Part shown: piece after piece, positions 8,730-17,754 of the stretch | Position numbering within the stretch: position 1 is the first letter of the stretch | Layout of the letters: the number at the start of each line of letters is the position of its first letter | NCBI RefSeq assembly: GCF_030646015.1 | Contig: NZ_JAUSLT010000069.1 | Coordinates: forward strand, 1-38,664 | Direction of reading: 5' to 3' | DNA length: 38,664 nt | Origin: Bradyrhizobium sp. | Lineage (GTDB): Bacteria; Pseudomonadota; Alphaproteobacteria; Rhizobiales; Xanthobacteraceae | The notes under the pieces: generated by a model | Seen by the model: only the letters and a program-made list of their open reading frames with translations | Told to the model about the DNA's origin: nothing | The model's database searches: none | Translations under genes and position numbers: made by a program

Positions 8730-9347
8730 ATGTTCAAGCTCTATTACGCCCCCGGCACCTGCGCGCTCGCTTCGCATATCGCCCTGGAGGAGGCCGGCGC
8801 CCCCTACACCACCGAGCGGCTGGATTTCAAATCCAACCAGCAGAACAGCCCGGAATACCTCAAGGTCAATCCGAAGGGGCGGGTGCCGGCGCTGGTGACG
8901 GATCGCGGTGTCCTGACCGAGACGCCGGCGATGCTGGCGTTCATCGCCCAGAGTTTTCCGGGTGCCAAGCTCGCACCGGACGACGCCTTCGCCTTCGCGC
9001 AGGCGCAGTCCTTCAACAGCTATCTGTGCTCGACCGTGCACATCAATCATGCCCACAAGATGCGCGGCTACCGCTGGGCCACGGACGAATCCTCCTTCGC
9101 CGACATGAAGCGCAAGGTGCCGGAGACCATGGGCGCCTGTTTCGCGCTGATCGAGCGCGACATGCTGCGGGGACCGTGGGTGATGGGCGAGCAGTATACG
9201 ATTTGCGATCCCTATCTGTTTACGCTGACGCTGTGGCTCGACGGCGACGGCGTCGATCTTGCTGCTCTGCCGAAAGTGGCGGATCACCGCAGGCGGATGC
9301 AGGACCGGCCGGCGGTGCAGAAGGTATTGGCGGACGAGAAGAAATGA
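8730..9347 (+). CDS. Glutathione S-transferase, beta-type
   Basis: This 205-residue GST conjugates or reduces electrophiles with glutathione. The N-terminal thioredoxin fold starts MFKLYYAPGTCALASH, with Cys11 in the position of the catalytic Cys10 of beta-class enzymes. The cis-Pro segment is NPKGRVPALV and the SNAIL-like region is LTETPAM. The C-terminal helical domain includes MGEQYTICDPYLFTL. The ATG at 8730 has GAGGA in front; a longer in-frame start would run into the divergent monooxygenase gene. It shares an intergenic region with that monooxygenase, which fits a joint role in handling oxidised aromatics (inference). Confidence 0.92.
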   Translation: MFKLYYAPGTCALASHIALEEAGAPYTTERLDFKSNQQNSPEYLKVNPKGRVPALVTDRGVLTETPAMLAFIAQSFPGAKLAPDDAFAFAQAQSFNSYLCSTVHINHAHKMRGYRWATDESSFADMKRKVPETMGACFALIERDMLRGPWVMGEQYTICDPYLFTLTLWLDGDGVDLAALPKVADHRRRMQDRPAVQKVLADEKK

Positions 9348-9362
9348 ACCGAAAAATCCCGC

Positions 9363-9486
9363 GTCGTCCCGGCCTCCGAGCCGGGACCCATACCGCGTGA
9401 TCTGTCGATCTACAAAAACTGTTCGACGACCTGTTCTAACTTCAGCCGCCGCGGCGTATGGGTCCCGGCTCGGAGGCCGGGACGAC
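9363..9486. repeat. Intergenic inverted repeat, family A copy 2
   Basis: Arms 9363-9393 and 9456-9486 are perfect 31-nt reverse complements. Each holds an inner CCCGGC...GCCGGG hairpin. The element lies between the convergent GST and LysR genes and overlaps neither. Confidence 0.9.
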
Positions 9487-9497
9487 AGCGATGGGTG

Positions 9498-10421
9498 TTA
9501 CGCAACCTTGCGCTTCTTCCCCTCCATATCCCGGCCGATGCCGAGCAGGAGGTTGCGCAGCCAGATCGATCCCGGATCCATCTGGGCGCGTGTGGGATAG
9601 AACAGGAACTGCTCGTCGATCCCGGGATCGAGCGGCGGGGTCACCGTCACCAGCGACAATTGTTTCGCCAGCGCGCCGATCAGCCGGCGCGGCACGAAGG
9701 CGACGAGGTCGGTCCGCGCCGTGACATGCAGCGCCTCGATATAGCCTGGCACGACCAGCGTGATCCGCCGCTCGATCCCCTTGCTGCGAAGCCAGCTGTC
9801 GATCAGGTCCTCGTTCGCGCCGCGGATGACGACGGCGACATGCCGCGCCGCCAGGAACGCGTCGCGCTGTTTCAACTTCACGCCCGCTGGATGGCCGCGC
9901 CGCACCGCCAGCGCGTCGCTGTCGGTGTAGAGGCGCTGGCGGTGAAATCCCTTGAACGCGTCGCCGATCGAGATCACGATATCGATGGTGCGGGCGAACT
10001 CCGCGGAGAAGATCGCAGGTCCCCGCCACGGCACCACGTCGATGGTGACGTTCGGCGCCGCCCTGGTGACCTTCGCCATCAGCGGCGGCATCAAGAGTTC
10101 GACCGCGAGGTCCGGCATCATCAACCGAAAATGCCGCTCGCTGCTGGCGGCGTCGAAATCGTCCGAAATAAACAGTCCGCGAATCTGGTCGAGCGCCTGC
10201 GCCAGCGGTCCGCGCAGCGCCTGCGCCCGCGGCGTCAGTTCCATGCGCGCGCCTGTTCGTACCAGCAGGGGATCGCCGATCAGGCCGCGCAGCCGCTGCA
10301 AAGCATGGCTGGTCGCCGGCTGCGACAGCCCGATGCGCATCGCGGCGCGGCTGACGCTGGCTTCCCTGAGCAGCGCCTCGAGCGCCACCAGCAGGTTGAG
10401 GTCAAGCGAATTCAAATTCAT
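9498..10421 (-). CDS. LysR-type transcriptional regulator
   Basis: This 307-residue LTTR has an N-terminal winged helix-turn-helix: LDLNLLVALEALLREASVSRAA, then SQPATSHALQRLR and the wing DPLLVRTGARMELT (about residues 5-65). The effector domain runs from about 90 to 300. The N-terminus resembles the NodD/NahR/LinR subgroup. The start MNLNSLDLN at 10421 fits the family. An in-frame ATG at 10439 is possible, and neither start has a clear Shine-Dalgarno. It is divergent from the SnoaL-SnoaL-RidA genes, and a palindromic T-N11-A site lies at 10425-10439. The natural reading is that it controls those genes and itself in response to an unknown small molecule. Confidence 0.93.
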   Translation of the reverse strand: MNLNSLDLNLLVALEALLREASVSRAAMRIGLSQPATSHALQRLRGLIGDPLLVRTGARMELTPRAQALRGPLAQALDQIRGLFISDDFDAASSERHFRLMMPDLAVELLMPPLMAKVTRAAPNVTIDVVPWRGPAIFSAEFARTIDIVISIGDAFKGFHRQRLYTDSDALAVRRGHPAGVKLKQRDAFLAARHVAVVIRGANEDLIDSWLRSKGIERRITLVVPGYIEALHVTARTDLVAFVPRRLIGALAKQLSLVTVTPPLDPGIDEQFLFYPTRAQMDPGSIWLRNLLLGIGRDMEGKKRKVA

Positions 10422-10424
10422 GAA

Positions 10425-10443
10425 ATGAATATATATCATATTC
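10425..10443. promoter_or_regulatory. Candidate LysR operator in the divergent promoter
   Basis: Two overlapping palindromes occur: ATGA-N7-TCAT (10425-10439), which contains the LTTR pattern T-N11-A, and GAATAT-N5-ATATTC (10427-10443). The site is an AT-rich island in otherwise GC-rich DNA. It lies next to the LysR start codon and about 70 nt upstream of the first SnoaL-like gene. Confidence 0.5.
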
Positions 10444-10511
10444 GCTATCGATTGGAAGAATGGTGTGCGGCGCGTCATGATTGGCCACAGCCCATCAATG
10501 GAGAAGCCGCC

Positions 10512-10949
10512 ATGACCACCGCAGCCAACAAGAAACTCGTGCAACAAGTGTATGAGGACTCAGCCAATCGCAGCGGGACCACGTTCGCCGACAATCTCGC
10601 CGACGACGCCAGCTGGATCGTCACCGGCCACTATTCTTGGTCGCATGAATTCAGGGGACGCGAGGCGATCATGGAAGGGCTGATGGGGCATTTCCGCTCG
10701 CTGTTCGCGGTGCGGCCGCGGACCGTCGCATTCAACTTCATCGCCGACGGCGACTTCGTCGCGGTCGAGGCGCGCGGTGACAACGTCACCAAGGCCGGCC
10801 TGCGCTACGACCAGCAATATTGCATGGTGTACCGGATCGAGAACGGCAGGATCAAACAGATCAAGGAATATTGCGACTCCACGATGGTCGAGCGCGTGCT
10901 GGGACCATTTCCGGCGTCCCGGGTACCCGCCGCCGCGCAGGACGCTTGA
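10512..10949 (+). CDS. SnoaL/NTF2-like protein, first of a tandem pair
   Basis: This 145-residue single-domain protein has the NTF2/SnoaL cone fold pattern: an N-terminal helix (NKKLVQQVYED), a DDASWIVTGHYSWSHEFRGREAIM segment, and strands FIADGDFVAVEARGDNVTKAG and YCMVYRIENGRIKQIKEYCD. Members of the fold are small-molecule isomerases, cyclases, dehydratases or binding proteins, so the reaction cannot be named. The ATG at 10512 follows GGAGAAG. It is the first gene of a forward set (SnoaL, SnoaL, RidA) divergent from LysR, and is about 40% identical by eye to the next gene, from which it is separated by 11 nt. The conserved EARGDN and KEY(C/S)D motifs are likely pocket residues. Confidence 0.85.
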   Translation: MTTAANKKLVQQVYEDSANRSGTTFADNLADDASWIVTGHYSWSHEFRGREAIMEGLMGHFRSLFAVRPRTVAFNFIADGDFVAVEARGDNVTKAGLRYDQQYCMVYRIENGRIKQIKEYCDSTMVERVLGPFPASRVPAAAQDA

Positions 10950-10960
10950 GGGAGGTCGTC

Positions 10961-11395
10961 ATGAGCGCCATCGACAACAGGAAACTGATGCAGGAGATTT
11001 TCGCCGGCCTCGCCGACCGCAACGGCGCGTTGTTTACGGAACGCATGGCGGATGATTTTCGCTGGATCAATATCGGCAGCAACAAATGGTCGGGTACCTT
11101 CGACGGCAAGGAAGCCGTGATGCGCGATCTGCTGGGGCCCTTGCGGGCGAAACTGAAGGCGCGGTCGCGCACCGTGGCGCACCGCTTCTTCGCCGACGGC
11201 GATTACGTCATCGTCGAGGCGCGGGGCGACAACCTCACGCGGGAAGGAAGGCCGTACAACAACGAATACTGCTTCGTGTTTCATCTGCTGGACGGCAAGA
11301 TCAGCGAGGTGAAGGAATATTCCGATACGGCGCTGGTCGAGGCCGTGCTCGGTGATCCCGCGGAGGCGGTGGCGGCGGCAACGCCGCTGCGCTAG
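10961..11395 (+). CDS. SnoaL/NTF2-like protein, second of a tandem pair
   Basis: This 144-residue paralogue of the preceding protein shares the order NRKLMQEIF, MADDFRWINIG, WSGTFDGKEAVM, RTVAHRFFADGDYVIVEARGD and VKEYSD. The pair probably arose by tandem duplication. GGGAGG lies just before the ATG at 10961. The C-terminal tails (after VLG) differ between the copies. They could form a heterodimer or act on successive intermediates; both are inferences. RidA follows after 27 nt, so one transcript is likely. Confidence 0.85.
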   Translation: MSAIDNRKLMQEIFAGLADRNGALFTERMADDFRWINIGSNKWSGTFDGKEAVMRDLLGPLRAKLKARSRTVAHRFFADGDYVIVEARGDNLTREGRPYNNEYCFVFHLLDGKISEVKEYSDTALVEAVLGDPAEAVAAATPLR

Positions 11396-11422
11396 ACTGG
11401 CGGAGGTGATGGGAGGAACAAA

Positions 11423-11827
11423 ATGAGCAAGGAAATTTTCAGCCCCGCGACGCTGCCGCCGCCGGTCGGCTATTCGCATATCGCGAAGGTCAACAAGGGC
11501 ACGATGATCTATCTGGCGGGCCAGGTGTCGAGCGACGCATCCGGCAAGCTGGTCGGCGAGGGCAATTTCGAGGCGCAGGCCGAGCAGGTGTTCAGCAATA
11601 TCAGGATTGCGGTCGAGGCGGCCGGCGGCACCATGGCCGATATCGTCAAGATGAACATCTATCTGGTCGCGGAAGTCAGCCAGGACGAGGTGCCAAAGAT
11701 GCGGGCGATCCGCGACCGCTACGTCAACAAGGAGAGGCCTCCGGCGAGCACGCTGGTGGTCGTCAGCCGTCTGGCGCGGCCGGGCTGGCTGCTCGAGATC
11801 GAGGCGATTGCAGCACTCGACGATTGA
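11423..11827 (+). CDS. RidA family enamine/imine deaminase
   Basis: This 134-residue RidA/YjgF/YER057c/UK114 protein is probably a homotrimer that hydrolyses reactive enamines or imines. The family pattern is clear: SHIAKVNKGTMIYLAGQVS near the start, QAEQVFSNIRIAVEAAGGTMADIVKMNIYL in the middle, and RPPASTLVVVSRLARPGWLLEIEAIA at the end. The arginine of RPPAST sits at the place of the substrate-binding Arg of active RidA. GGGAGG precedes the ATG. It is the third gene after the SnoaL pair, and a strong terminator follows its stop. Its presence suggests that the pathway makes an amino-derived reactive intermediate, or it may be a pathway-specific RidA subfamily member. Confidence 0.93.
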   Translation: MSKEIFSPATLPPPVGYSHIAKVNKGTMIYLAGQVSSDASGKLVGEGNFEAQAEQVFSNIRIAVEAAGGTMADIVKMNIYLVAEVSQDEVPKMRAIRDRYVNKERPPASTLVVVSRLARPGWLLEIEAIAALDD

Positions 11828-11831
11828 AGCG

Positions 11832-11859
11832 AAAACGGCGCCCGCGAGGGCGCCGTTTT
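11832..11859. terminator. Bidirectional Rho-independent terminator
   Basis: A perfect 12-bp stem (AAAACGGCGCCC with GGGCGCCGTTTT) closes a GCGA loop and has A and T runs at its two feet. It lies between the convergent ridA and GST genes and should end both transcripts. Confidence 0.9.
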
Positions 11860-11875
11860 GCTGACTGCAGTTTGA

Positions 11876-12562
11876 TCAGGCCGCCTTCACCGCGAGATGC
11901 TTGAACATGTTGCCGCGCGCCTCGTCGTCCATTTCCGCCTTGAACTTGAAATTGTCCTTCAGCGCGATCGCCTTGGCCGCCGCCGGCCGCGCCGAGATCT
12001 CGTCGACCAGCCGCTTGACGTTGGGGTATTTCGCAAAGGCGTCCTCGCCCATGATGAAGGGGATCATGCGGGCCCAGCCCCACACGTCCATGTCGACGAT
12101 GGTGTAGGTGTCGCCGACCATATAGCGGCGCGAGGAGAGATGATCGTTGAGGATGCCGAAATGCCGCTGCGCCTCGAACTGGTAGCGGTTGTGGGCGTAG
12201 TCGATCTTTTCAGGCGAAAAGTGCCTGAAGTGGACGGCCTGGCCGCTATACGGCCCGACGCCGGTGGCGACGAACATCAGCCAGGACAGCAGTTCGGCGC
12301 GGTTGGCCGGGCCGGCCGGCGGCAGGAACTTGCCGGTCTTTTCCGCGAGGTAGAGCAGGATGGCGTTGGAATCGAACACCTTGATGCCGTCGTCGTCGAT
12401 CGCGGGCACCTTGGCGTTCGGATTGACCGCGAGGTATTCCGGCTTGAACTGGTCGCCGGCACGGGTGTCGACGGCGATGGGTTGATAGGCGATGCCGGCT
12501 TCTTCGAGGAAGAGCGCGACCTTGGTCGGGTTGGGCGATCCGTTGAAGTAGAATTTGAGCAT
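11876..12562 (-). CDS. Glutathione S-transferase, nu/Ure2p-like
   Basis: This 228-residue GST starts MLKFYFNGSPNPTKVALFLEEAG, typical of the YfcG/YghU (nu-class) and Ure2p-like group, where Asn/Thr in the first loop replace a catalytic Ser or Cys. The cis-Pro segment is NPNAKVPAI and the SNAIL-like part is FDSNAILLYLAEKTG. The C-terminal domain includes YMVGDTYTIVDMDVWGW. Nu-class enzymes act as disulfide-bond reductases with glutathione. I prefer the ATG at 12562 to an upstream in-frame one that adds 28 unrelated residues. It converges on ridA and is expressed separately. Confidence 0.92.
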   Translation of the reverse strand: MLKFYFNGSPNPTKVALFLEEAGIAYQPIAVDTRAGDQFKPEYLAVNPNAKVPAIDDDGIKVFDSNAILLYLAEKTGKFLPPAGPANRAELLSWLMFVATGVGPYSGQAVHFRHFSPEKIDYAHNRYQFEAQRHFGILNDHLSSRRYMVGDTYTIVDMDVWGWARMIPFIMGEDAFAKYPNVKRLVDEISARPAAAKAIALKDNFKFKAEMDDEARGNMFKHLAVKAA

Positions 12563-12867
12563 TTCTGAAAACCCCCTTGCTTCCTGTTCGGCCGGGAAAG
12601 CGACGGTATGCGGTGACCGTGCCGCAGGCGGTATTTCCATGCTCAAATTTTTGCAGAATACGCAACCGACGAGTTTGTGAGCTGACCCCCGGGGTCAAGC
12701 GGCGGCATGACGACCTTCCGTTGCTATTCGGTCGCAGAAGCGTGGGCGGCCTTGCCGGTCGCAGCGGTACTACTACTGATTTGCCGAACCTTAAGGAAAA
12801 ATTCAGTTGCGGTTCCTAATGATCCTGTTTGCGCAATCAATGGCGATTGCGATATCGGAAGCCGACG
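12563..12867. other. Intergenic region between GST and PAS gene
   Basis: These 305 nt hold no credible gene. They separate divergent genes and must carry both promoters. The only structure seen is a small palindrome TGACCCC-C-GGGGTCA (12683-12697). The stretch just before the PAS gene is relatively AT-rich (about 12767-12840). Confidence 0.5.
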
Positions 12868-13404
12868 ATGGCCAATCACGTTACTCCGAGCGGTCGCGAG
12901 ATTTTCTTCCCGGCATCCGAACTGATCGTCTCGAAAACCGATCTGAAGGGACGCCTGACCTACGCCAACGGATTGTTCTGCCAGATCGCCGGATATCGTG
13001 AACCCGAACTGATCGGCCAGCCGCACAGCATCATCCGGCATCCCGACATGCCGCGCAGCGTGTTTCGCCTGCTGTGGGACACCATCGAGGATCGCCGCGA
13101 GATCTTCGCCTTCGTCAAGAACATGGCCAGCAACGGCGATCACTATTGGGTCTTTGCCCATGTGACGCCGTCGTTCGATGCCACGGGCGCCATGATCGGC
13201 TACCACTCCAACCGCCGGGTCCCCGATCGCGGGATGCTGGAGACGACGATCATGCCGCTCTATGCCGAAGTGCTGAAAATCGAACGCAGTCACGTCAATG
13301 GAAAAGAGGCGCTCGCGGCCGGGTACAAGGCCCTGACCGAGTTCGTCGCCTCGCAGAAAGTCGCCTATGAAGAACTTGTATTCTCTCACAAGAGCGCTGC
13401 TTAG
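12868..13404 (+). CDS. Aer-type PAS sensor protein (CetB-like)
   Basis: This soluble 178-residue protein contains one PAS domain (about residues 10-120) closely resembling the FAD-binding PAS of the E. coli energy-taxis receptor Aer. Shared features are the [11 protein letters not shown] segment, [13 protein letters not shown], a Trp in the following helix (LLWDTI), and NGDHYWV. It has no membrane, HAMP or signalling domain of its own. The last 38 nt overlap the start of a chemoreceptor gene. The likely role is to sense redox state through FAD and pass it to that receptor, as CetB does for CetA in Campylobacter jejuni. The start at 12868 is supported by GGAAG upstream; an earlier in-frame ATG at 12829 is possible. 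FAD binding is inferred. Confidence 0.87.
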   Translation: MANHVTPSGREIFFPASELIVSKTDLKGRLTYANGLFCQIAGYREPELIGQPHSIIRHPDMPRSVFRLLWDTIEDRREIFAFVKNMASNGDHYWVFAHVTPSFDATGAMIGYHSNRRVPDRGMLETTIMPLYAEVLKIERSHVNGKEALAAGYKALTEFVASQKVAYEELVFSHKSAA

Positions 13405-14719
13405 CATCGCGGTCGCGATTTCCGGATCGATCGCCGCGTCGGCCTTGCATCTGTGGGGCTACCAGGGTGCGGCTCTCGGATTGCAGGCCCTGGCGGTTGC
13501 CTCGTCGGGGCTGGCGATGCTCTGGATCTTCAAGACCTCGCGCCTGACACGACAGGCGCAGGAGGTTTGCAAGCTGATCGCCGCGGGCGACTTCGAGGCG
13601 CGCATTCTTTCGATCCCGGAGCACGACAGCCTGACCGGGCTGCTTCGGGTCATCAACGACATGATCGACGGCTGCGATGCGTTCGTCCGCGAGGCGACCG
13701 CGGCGATGGACGCCGTGTATCACAACAAGTATTACCGGCGTATTCTGCCTGGTGGACTTCATGGCGCGCTGCTGCAGGGCGCAAACACCATCAACGACGC
13801 CACCGTCAGCATCGAAGCCCGCATCAGGCAATTCGAGCGCCAGACCTCCGAGCTGGAGGGCAGCGTGGGTTCGATCGTTTCCGCGCTGGACAATGGCGCG
13901 ACGGAAATGAGCGGCACGGCGGCGAATCTGCGCGCCGGCGCATCGTCCACCCGCGAACGCATCAACTCGATTGCCTCGGCGTCCGAGCAGGCGGCTTCCA
14001 GCATGCAGTCGGTCGCGTCGGCGACGACGAGGCTGGCCTCGAATGCAAACGGGGTCGGCGCCGACATTCTGCGTTCCGCCGAAATCGCCGGACGCGCCGT
14101 CGAGCGCGTGGGCGACGCCGCCGGCAGCGTCAATGTGCTGAAGGATGTCGCCTCGCGCATCAGCGAAGTCGTCAAGTCGATCAACGCGATCGCCAGCCAG
14201 ACCAACCTGCTCGCGCTGAATGCGACGATCGAGGCGGCACGGGCGGGCGAGGCGGGGCGCGGTTTCGCCGTCGTCGCCCACGAGGTCAAGGCGCTGGCGA
14301 CCCAGACCGCGAACTTTACCGCCGAGATCGAGTCTCAGGTCGGCCAGGTGCAGTCGGCCGCCGACCGCGTCGGTCTGTCGATCACCGAAATCGGCACCGT
14401 GATCACGGAGGTCAACGATATCACCGGCAAGGTCGCCGAGACGTCCAAGGCGCAGGCGCAGGCGACTGCCGAGATCGCGCACAGCATCGACAGCGCGTTC
14501 GCGGTCGTCGGCGAAATCGCCACCACCATTCAGGCGCTGGCGCAGACTGCGAAAGACACCGAGCAGCTCGCGACGTCGACCATGGCGGCATCCGGCGACC
14601 TGTCGTCGCAGTCGGGCCTTCTGACGCAGGAAATCAGAACCTATCTCGATCATGCCCGAGGCAATCTGGTCGATCAGACCGGGTCGGGCGCGGCGCGGCG
14701 GATCGTGCGCGCGGCCTGA
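13367..14719 (+). CDS. Methyl-accepting chemotaxis protein without sensor domain (CetA-like)
   Basis: This 450-residue chemoreceptor has two closely spaced membrane segments (about 10-28 and 34-55) with almost no periplasmic loop. A HAMP-like region (56-110) and a cytoplasmic signalling domain follow. The conserved hairpin tip that binds CheA/CheW lies at 272-311 ([20 protein letters not shown] and onwards). No ligand domain is present, so it probably depends on the PAS protein encoded just upstream, whose gene overlaps it by 38 nt in another frame. No CheR-binding pentapeptide is seen at the C-terminus. Overlap suggests translational coupling and equal amounts of both subunits. No other chemotaxis genes lie in the window. 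Confidence 0.93.
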   Translation: MKNLYSLTRALLSIAVAISGSIAASALHLWGYQGAALGLQALAVASSGLAMLWIFKTSRLTRQAQEVCKLIAAGDFEARILSIPEHDSLTGLLRVINDMIDGCDAFVREATAAMDAVYHNKYYRRILPGGLHGALLQGANTINDATVSIEARIRQFERQTSELEGSVGSIVSALDNGATEMSGTAANLRAGASSTRERINSIASASEQAASSMQSVASATTRLASNANGVGADILRSAEIAGRAVERVGDAAGSVNVLKDVASRISEVVKSINAIASQTNLLALNATIEAARAGEAGRGFAVVAHEVKALATQTANFTAEIESQVGQVQSAADRVGLSITEIGTVITEVNDITGKVAETSKAQAQATAEIAHSIDSAFAVVGEIATTIQALAQTAKDTEQLATSTMAASGDLSSQSGLLTQEIRTYLDHARGNLVDQTGSGAARRIVRAA

Positions 14720-14804
14720 TCGCCCTTGCGACAGGCGCGACGGCCCGCGTCGTCGCTGTCGATGAGCATCGCGAGCATTGGCTCGGCACGTGCTGCCGCG
14801 CCGA

Positions 14805-15134
14805 TCAGCCGAAGCAGAAAAAGCCGACGATCCCTGCGACGATAAACCCGGTACCGATCGCCGTCATCAGGGTGCCGAAACGAATCGCCGAATGCAGGTT
14901 CGAAGCCTGCGCGGCGCGTTCCGAGCGGCGCGCATAGCCGTGGACGATGACTTCCTCATTGAAGGCATTGTTGGCGTCGAACCCGCCGGAGAGGCCGACG
15001 CAGATCAGCAGCATGCCGAGAATGACCAGGCCGGCAAAGCCCAGGAAGCTCAGCAGCAGCATCGGCGGCAGGCCGACCAGAAAGATCGGCAGCAATGGCA
15101 ACACAATCAACGACTCGGACGTTCGGGATCGCAT
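14805..15134 (-). CDS. Small membrane protein of unknown function
   Basis: This 109-residue protein has two membrane segments near the N-terminus (about 9-30 and 33-52), a soluble loop with FDANNAFNEEVIVHGYARRSER, and a C-terminal membrane helix (about 85-108) ending in GIVGFFCFG. I do not recognise a family. The start at 15134 has GGAGG six nt upstream; an ATG four codons earlier is also in frame. It lies 89 nt downstream of ccrM on the same strand and could be co-transcribed, and it converges with the chemoreceptor gene. Confidence 0.72.
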   Translation of the reverse strand: MRSRTSESLIVLPLLPIFLVGLPPMLLLSFLGFAGLVILGMLLICVGLSGGFDANNAFNEEVIVHGYARRSERAAQASNLHSAIRFGTLMTAIGTGFIVAGIVGFFCFG

Positions 15135-15223
15135 CGGATCCTCCATCGGGCCGTCAATGGCGGCCGGTGCGGAGTACGGATGCTGCGATGTATAGCAGGA
15201 ATCGGGGCGGCAGCCTGCTGAAA

Positions 15224-16376
<1,153 letters not shown>

Positions 16377-16618
16377 AGGCGACGCTGTCGGCGACGCGGG
16401 ACTAAACAACCGACTGGCCGTACATTGACGTGCCGAGGTAAACACCGGGTTATCGAGCGCGCCTATTGCGCGCGACGTGGAAGCGATTTGGATGCGATTG
16501 ATGGCTAGGCAATAATTGCCGGGCGGGTTATTGATTAATGGAATGGAAATTTTACCCGACTGCCGCGTTAGGTGTTGGCGAGTGCGCCGCCAGCCAGCTG
16601 GAATGAGGAAATACCGCC

Positions 16619-17551
16619 ATGCGTTACGATGACTTCCGCCGCAGCGACAATATCGATGATCGCCGCGACGACGGTGGCGGCGGAATGGGCGGCGGTGGCA
16701 TGGGGCTGCCGATGGGCGGTGGCGGGCTCGGCATCGGCACCATCATCGTGCTCGGCATCGTCGGCTATGCCTTCGGCATCGATCCGCGCATCCTGATCGG
16801 CGGCGCCGAAATTCTCACCGGCGGCAACCAGTCGCCGTCCTATCAGTCCGATCGCCGGTCCGCGCCGGCCAAGACCGGCCCGCCGACCGACGAGATGGGC
16901 AGCATGATATCAGGCGTGCTCGGCGAGATCGACGATCGCTGGGACGAGATCTTCAAGGCCAGCGGACAAACCTACAAGGGCCCGCGCATCGTACTGTTTC
17001 GCAACGCCACCAATGGCGGGCGCTGCGGCATGGCGCAGTCGGCAATGGGGCCGTTCTATTGCCCGCCCGACCGGCAGATTTTTCTCGACACCGCGTTTTT
17101 CCGCCAGGTCGAAACCAAGTTCCGCGGCTGTTCGGGCAACGCCTGCAAGTTCACCGCGGCCTACATCATCGCCCATGAAGCGGGGCATCACATCCAGAAC
17201 CTGCTCGGAATCCTGCCGCGCGTAACGCGCCTGCAGCAGCAGGCCGGCAGCAAGGCGGAAGCCAATGCGCTGCAGGTCAAGGTCGAGCTGCAGGCCGATT
17301 GCCTGTCGGGCGTCTGGGTCAACCGCGAGGAGAAGAAGCGCCCGGGCTTCGTCCAGCCCGGTGACATCGAAGCCGCCTTGCAGACCGCCGCCGCGATCGG
17401 CGACGACACGCTGCAGCGCCAGTCCACCGGCAGGGTGGTGCCTGACTCCTTCACCCACGGCTCCGCCGCGCAGCGCAAACAATGGTTCATGACCGGCTAC
17501 CAGCAGGGCACGGTGACGTCCTGCAATACGTTTGGCGCGGGGGTATTGTAG
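16619..17551 (+). CDS. Neutral zinc metallopeptidase, YpfJ family
   Basis: This 310-residue protein of the YpfJ/KPN_02809 family has an acidic Arg-rich N-terminus, a Gly/Met-rich linker (GGGGMGGGGMGLPMGGGG), one membrane helix (about 38-55), and a peptidase domain. The zinc site is HEAGHH at 186-191, with a likely third ligand in ELQADCLSGVW near 222-232. Paired Cys (GRCGMA, FYCPP, GCSGNACKF) may form disulfides if the domain is periplasmic. The substrate is unknown. It is divergent from ccrM across 261 nt that include part of the GANTC cluster, so methylation could affect it too (inference). Confidence 0.92.
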   Translation: MRYDDFRRSDNIDDRRDDGGGGMGGGGMGLPMGGGGLGIGTIIVLGIVGYAFGIDPRILIGGAEILTGGNQSPSYQSDRRSAPAKTGPPTDEMGSMISGVLGEIDDRWDEIFKASGQTYKGPRIVLFRNATNGGRCGMAQSAMGPFYCPPDRQIFLDTAFFRQVETKFRGCSGNACKFTAAYIIAHEAGHHIQNLLGILPRVTRLQQQAGSKAEANALQVKVELQADCLSGVWVNREEKKRPGFVQPGDIEAALQTAAAIGDDTLQRQSTGRVVPDSFTHGSAAQRKQWFMTGYQQGTVTSCNTFGAGVL

Positions 17552-17558
17552 ACGCACC

Positions 17559-17721
17559 CGTGCCCCGGACGCAGTGCAGCGCGCCGCTCTTCGCGGCGTG
17601 ATGCGCTGCAGAGCCGGGGCCCATGCGGCAGCGCCGTTGCCGTGGGTCCCGGCTCTGCGGAGCAGCGTACCGGACGATGCTTCGCATCGCCGGGAGTACG
17701 CTGCACCGCGTCCGGGACACG
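17559..17721. repeat. Intergenic repeat family D, copy 1
   Basis: The outer arms CGTGCCCCGGACGC and GCGTCCGGGACACG enclose an inner AGAGCCGGGGCCCATG / GTGGGTCCCGGCTCT inverted repeat. A shortened echo of the right end (CTCCGGGACACGAG) follows to about 17741. The second copy is at 37207-37333. It can extend moaB falsely upstream. Confidence 0.85.
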
Positions 17722-17754
17722 AGAGACCTCCGGGACACGAGGGATAAAATTCTA

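Noticed and set aside
9363..9486. Considered whether the spaced repeats could be a CRISPR array
   Set aside because: They are single inverted pairs of long arms at scattered loci, not regularly spaced direct repeats with spacers, and no cas gene is present.
17623..17754. 44-codon upstream extension of moaB
   Set aside because: It is encoded by repeat family D; E. coli MoaB aligns from the ATG at 17755.
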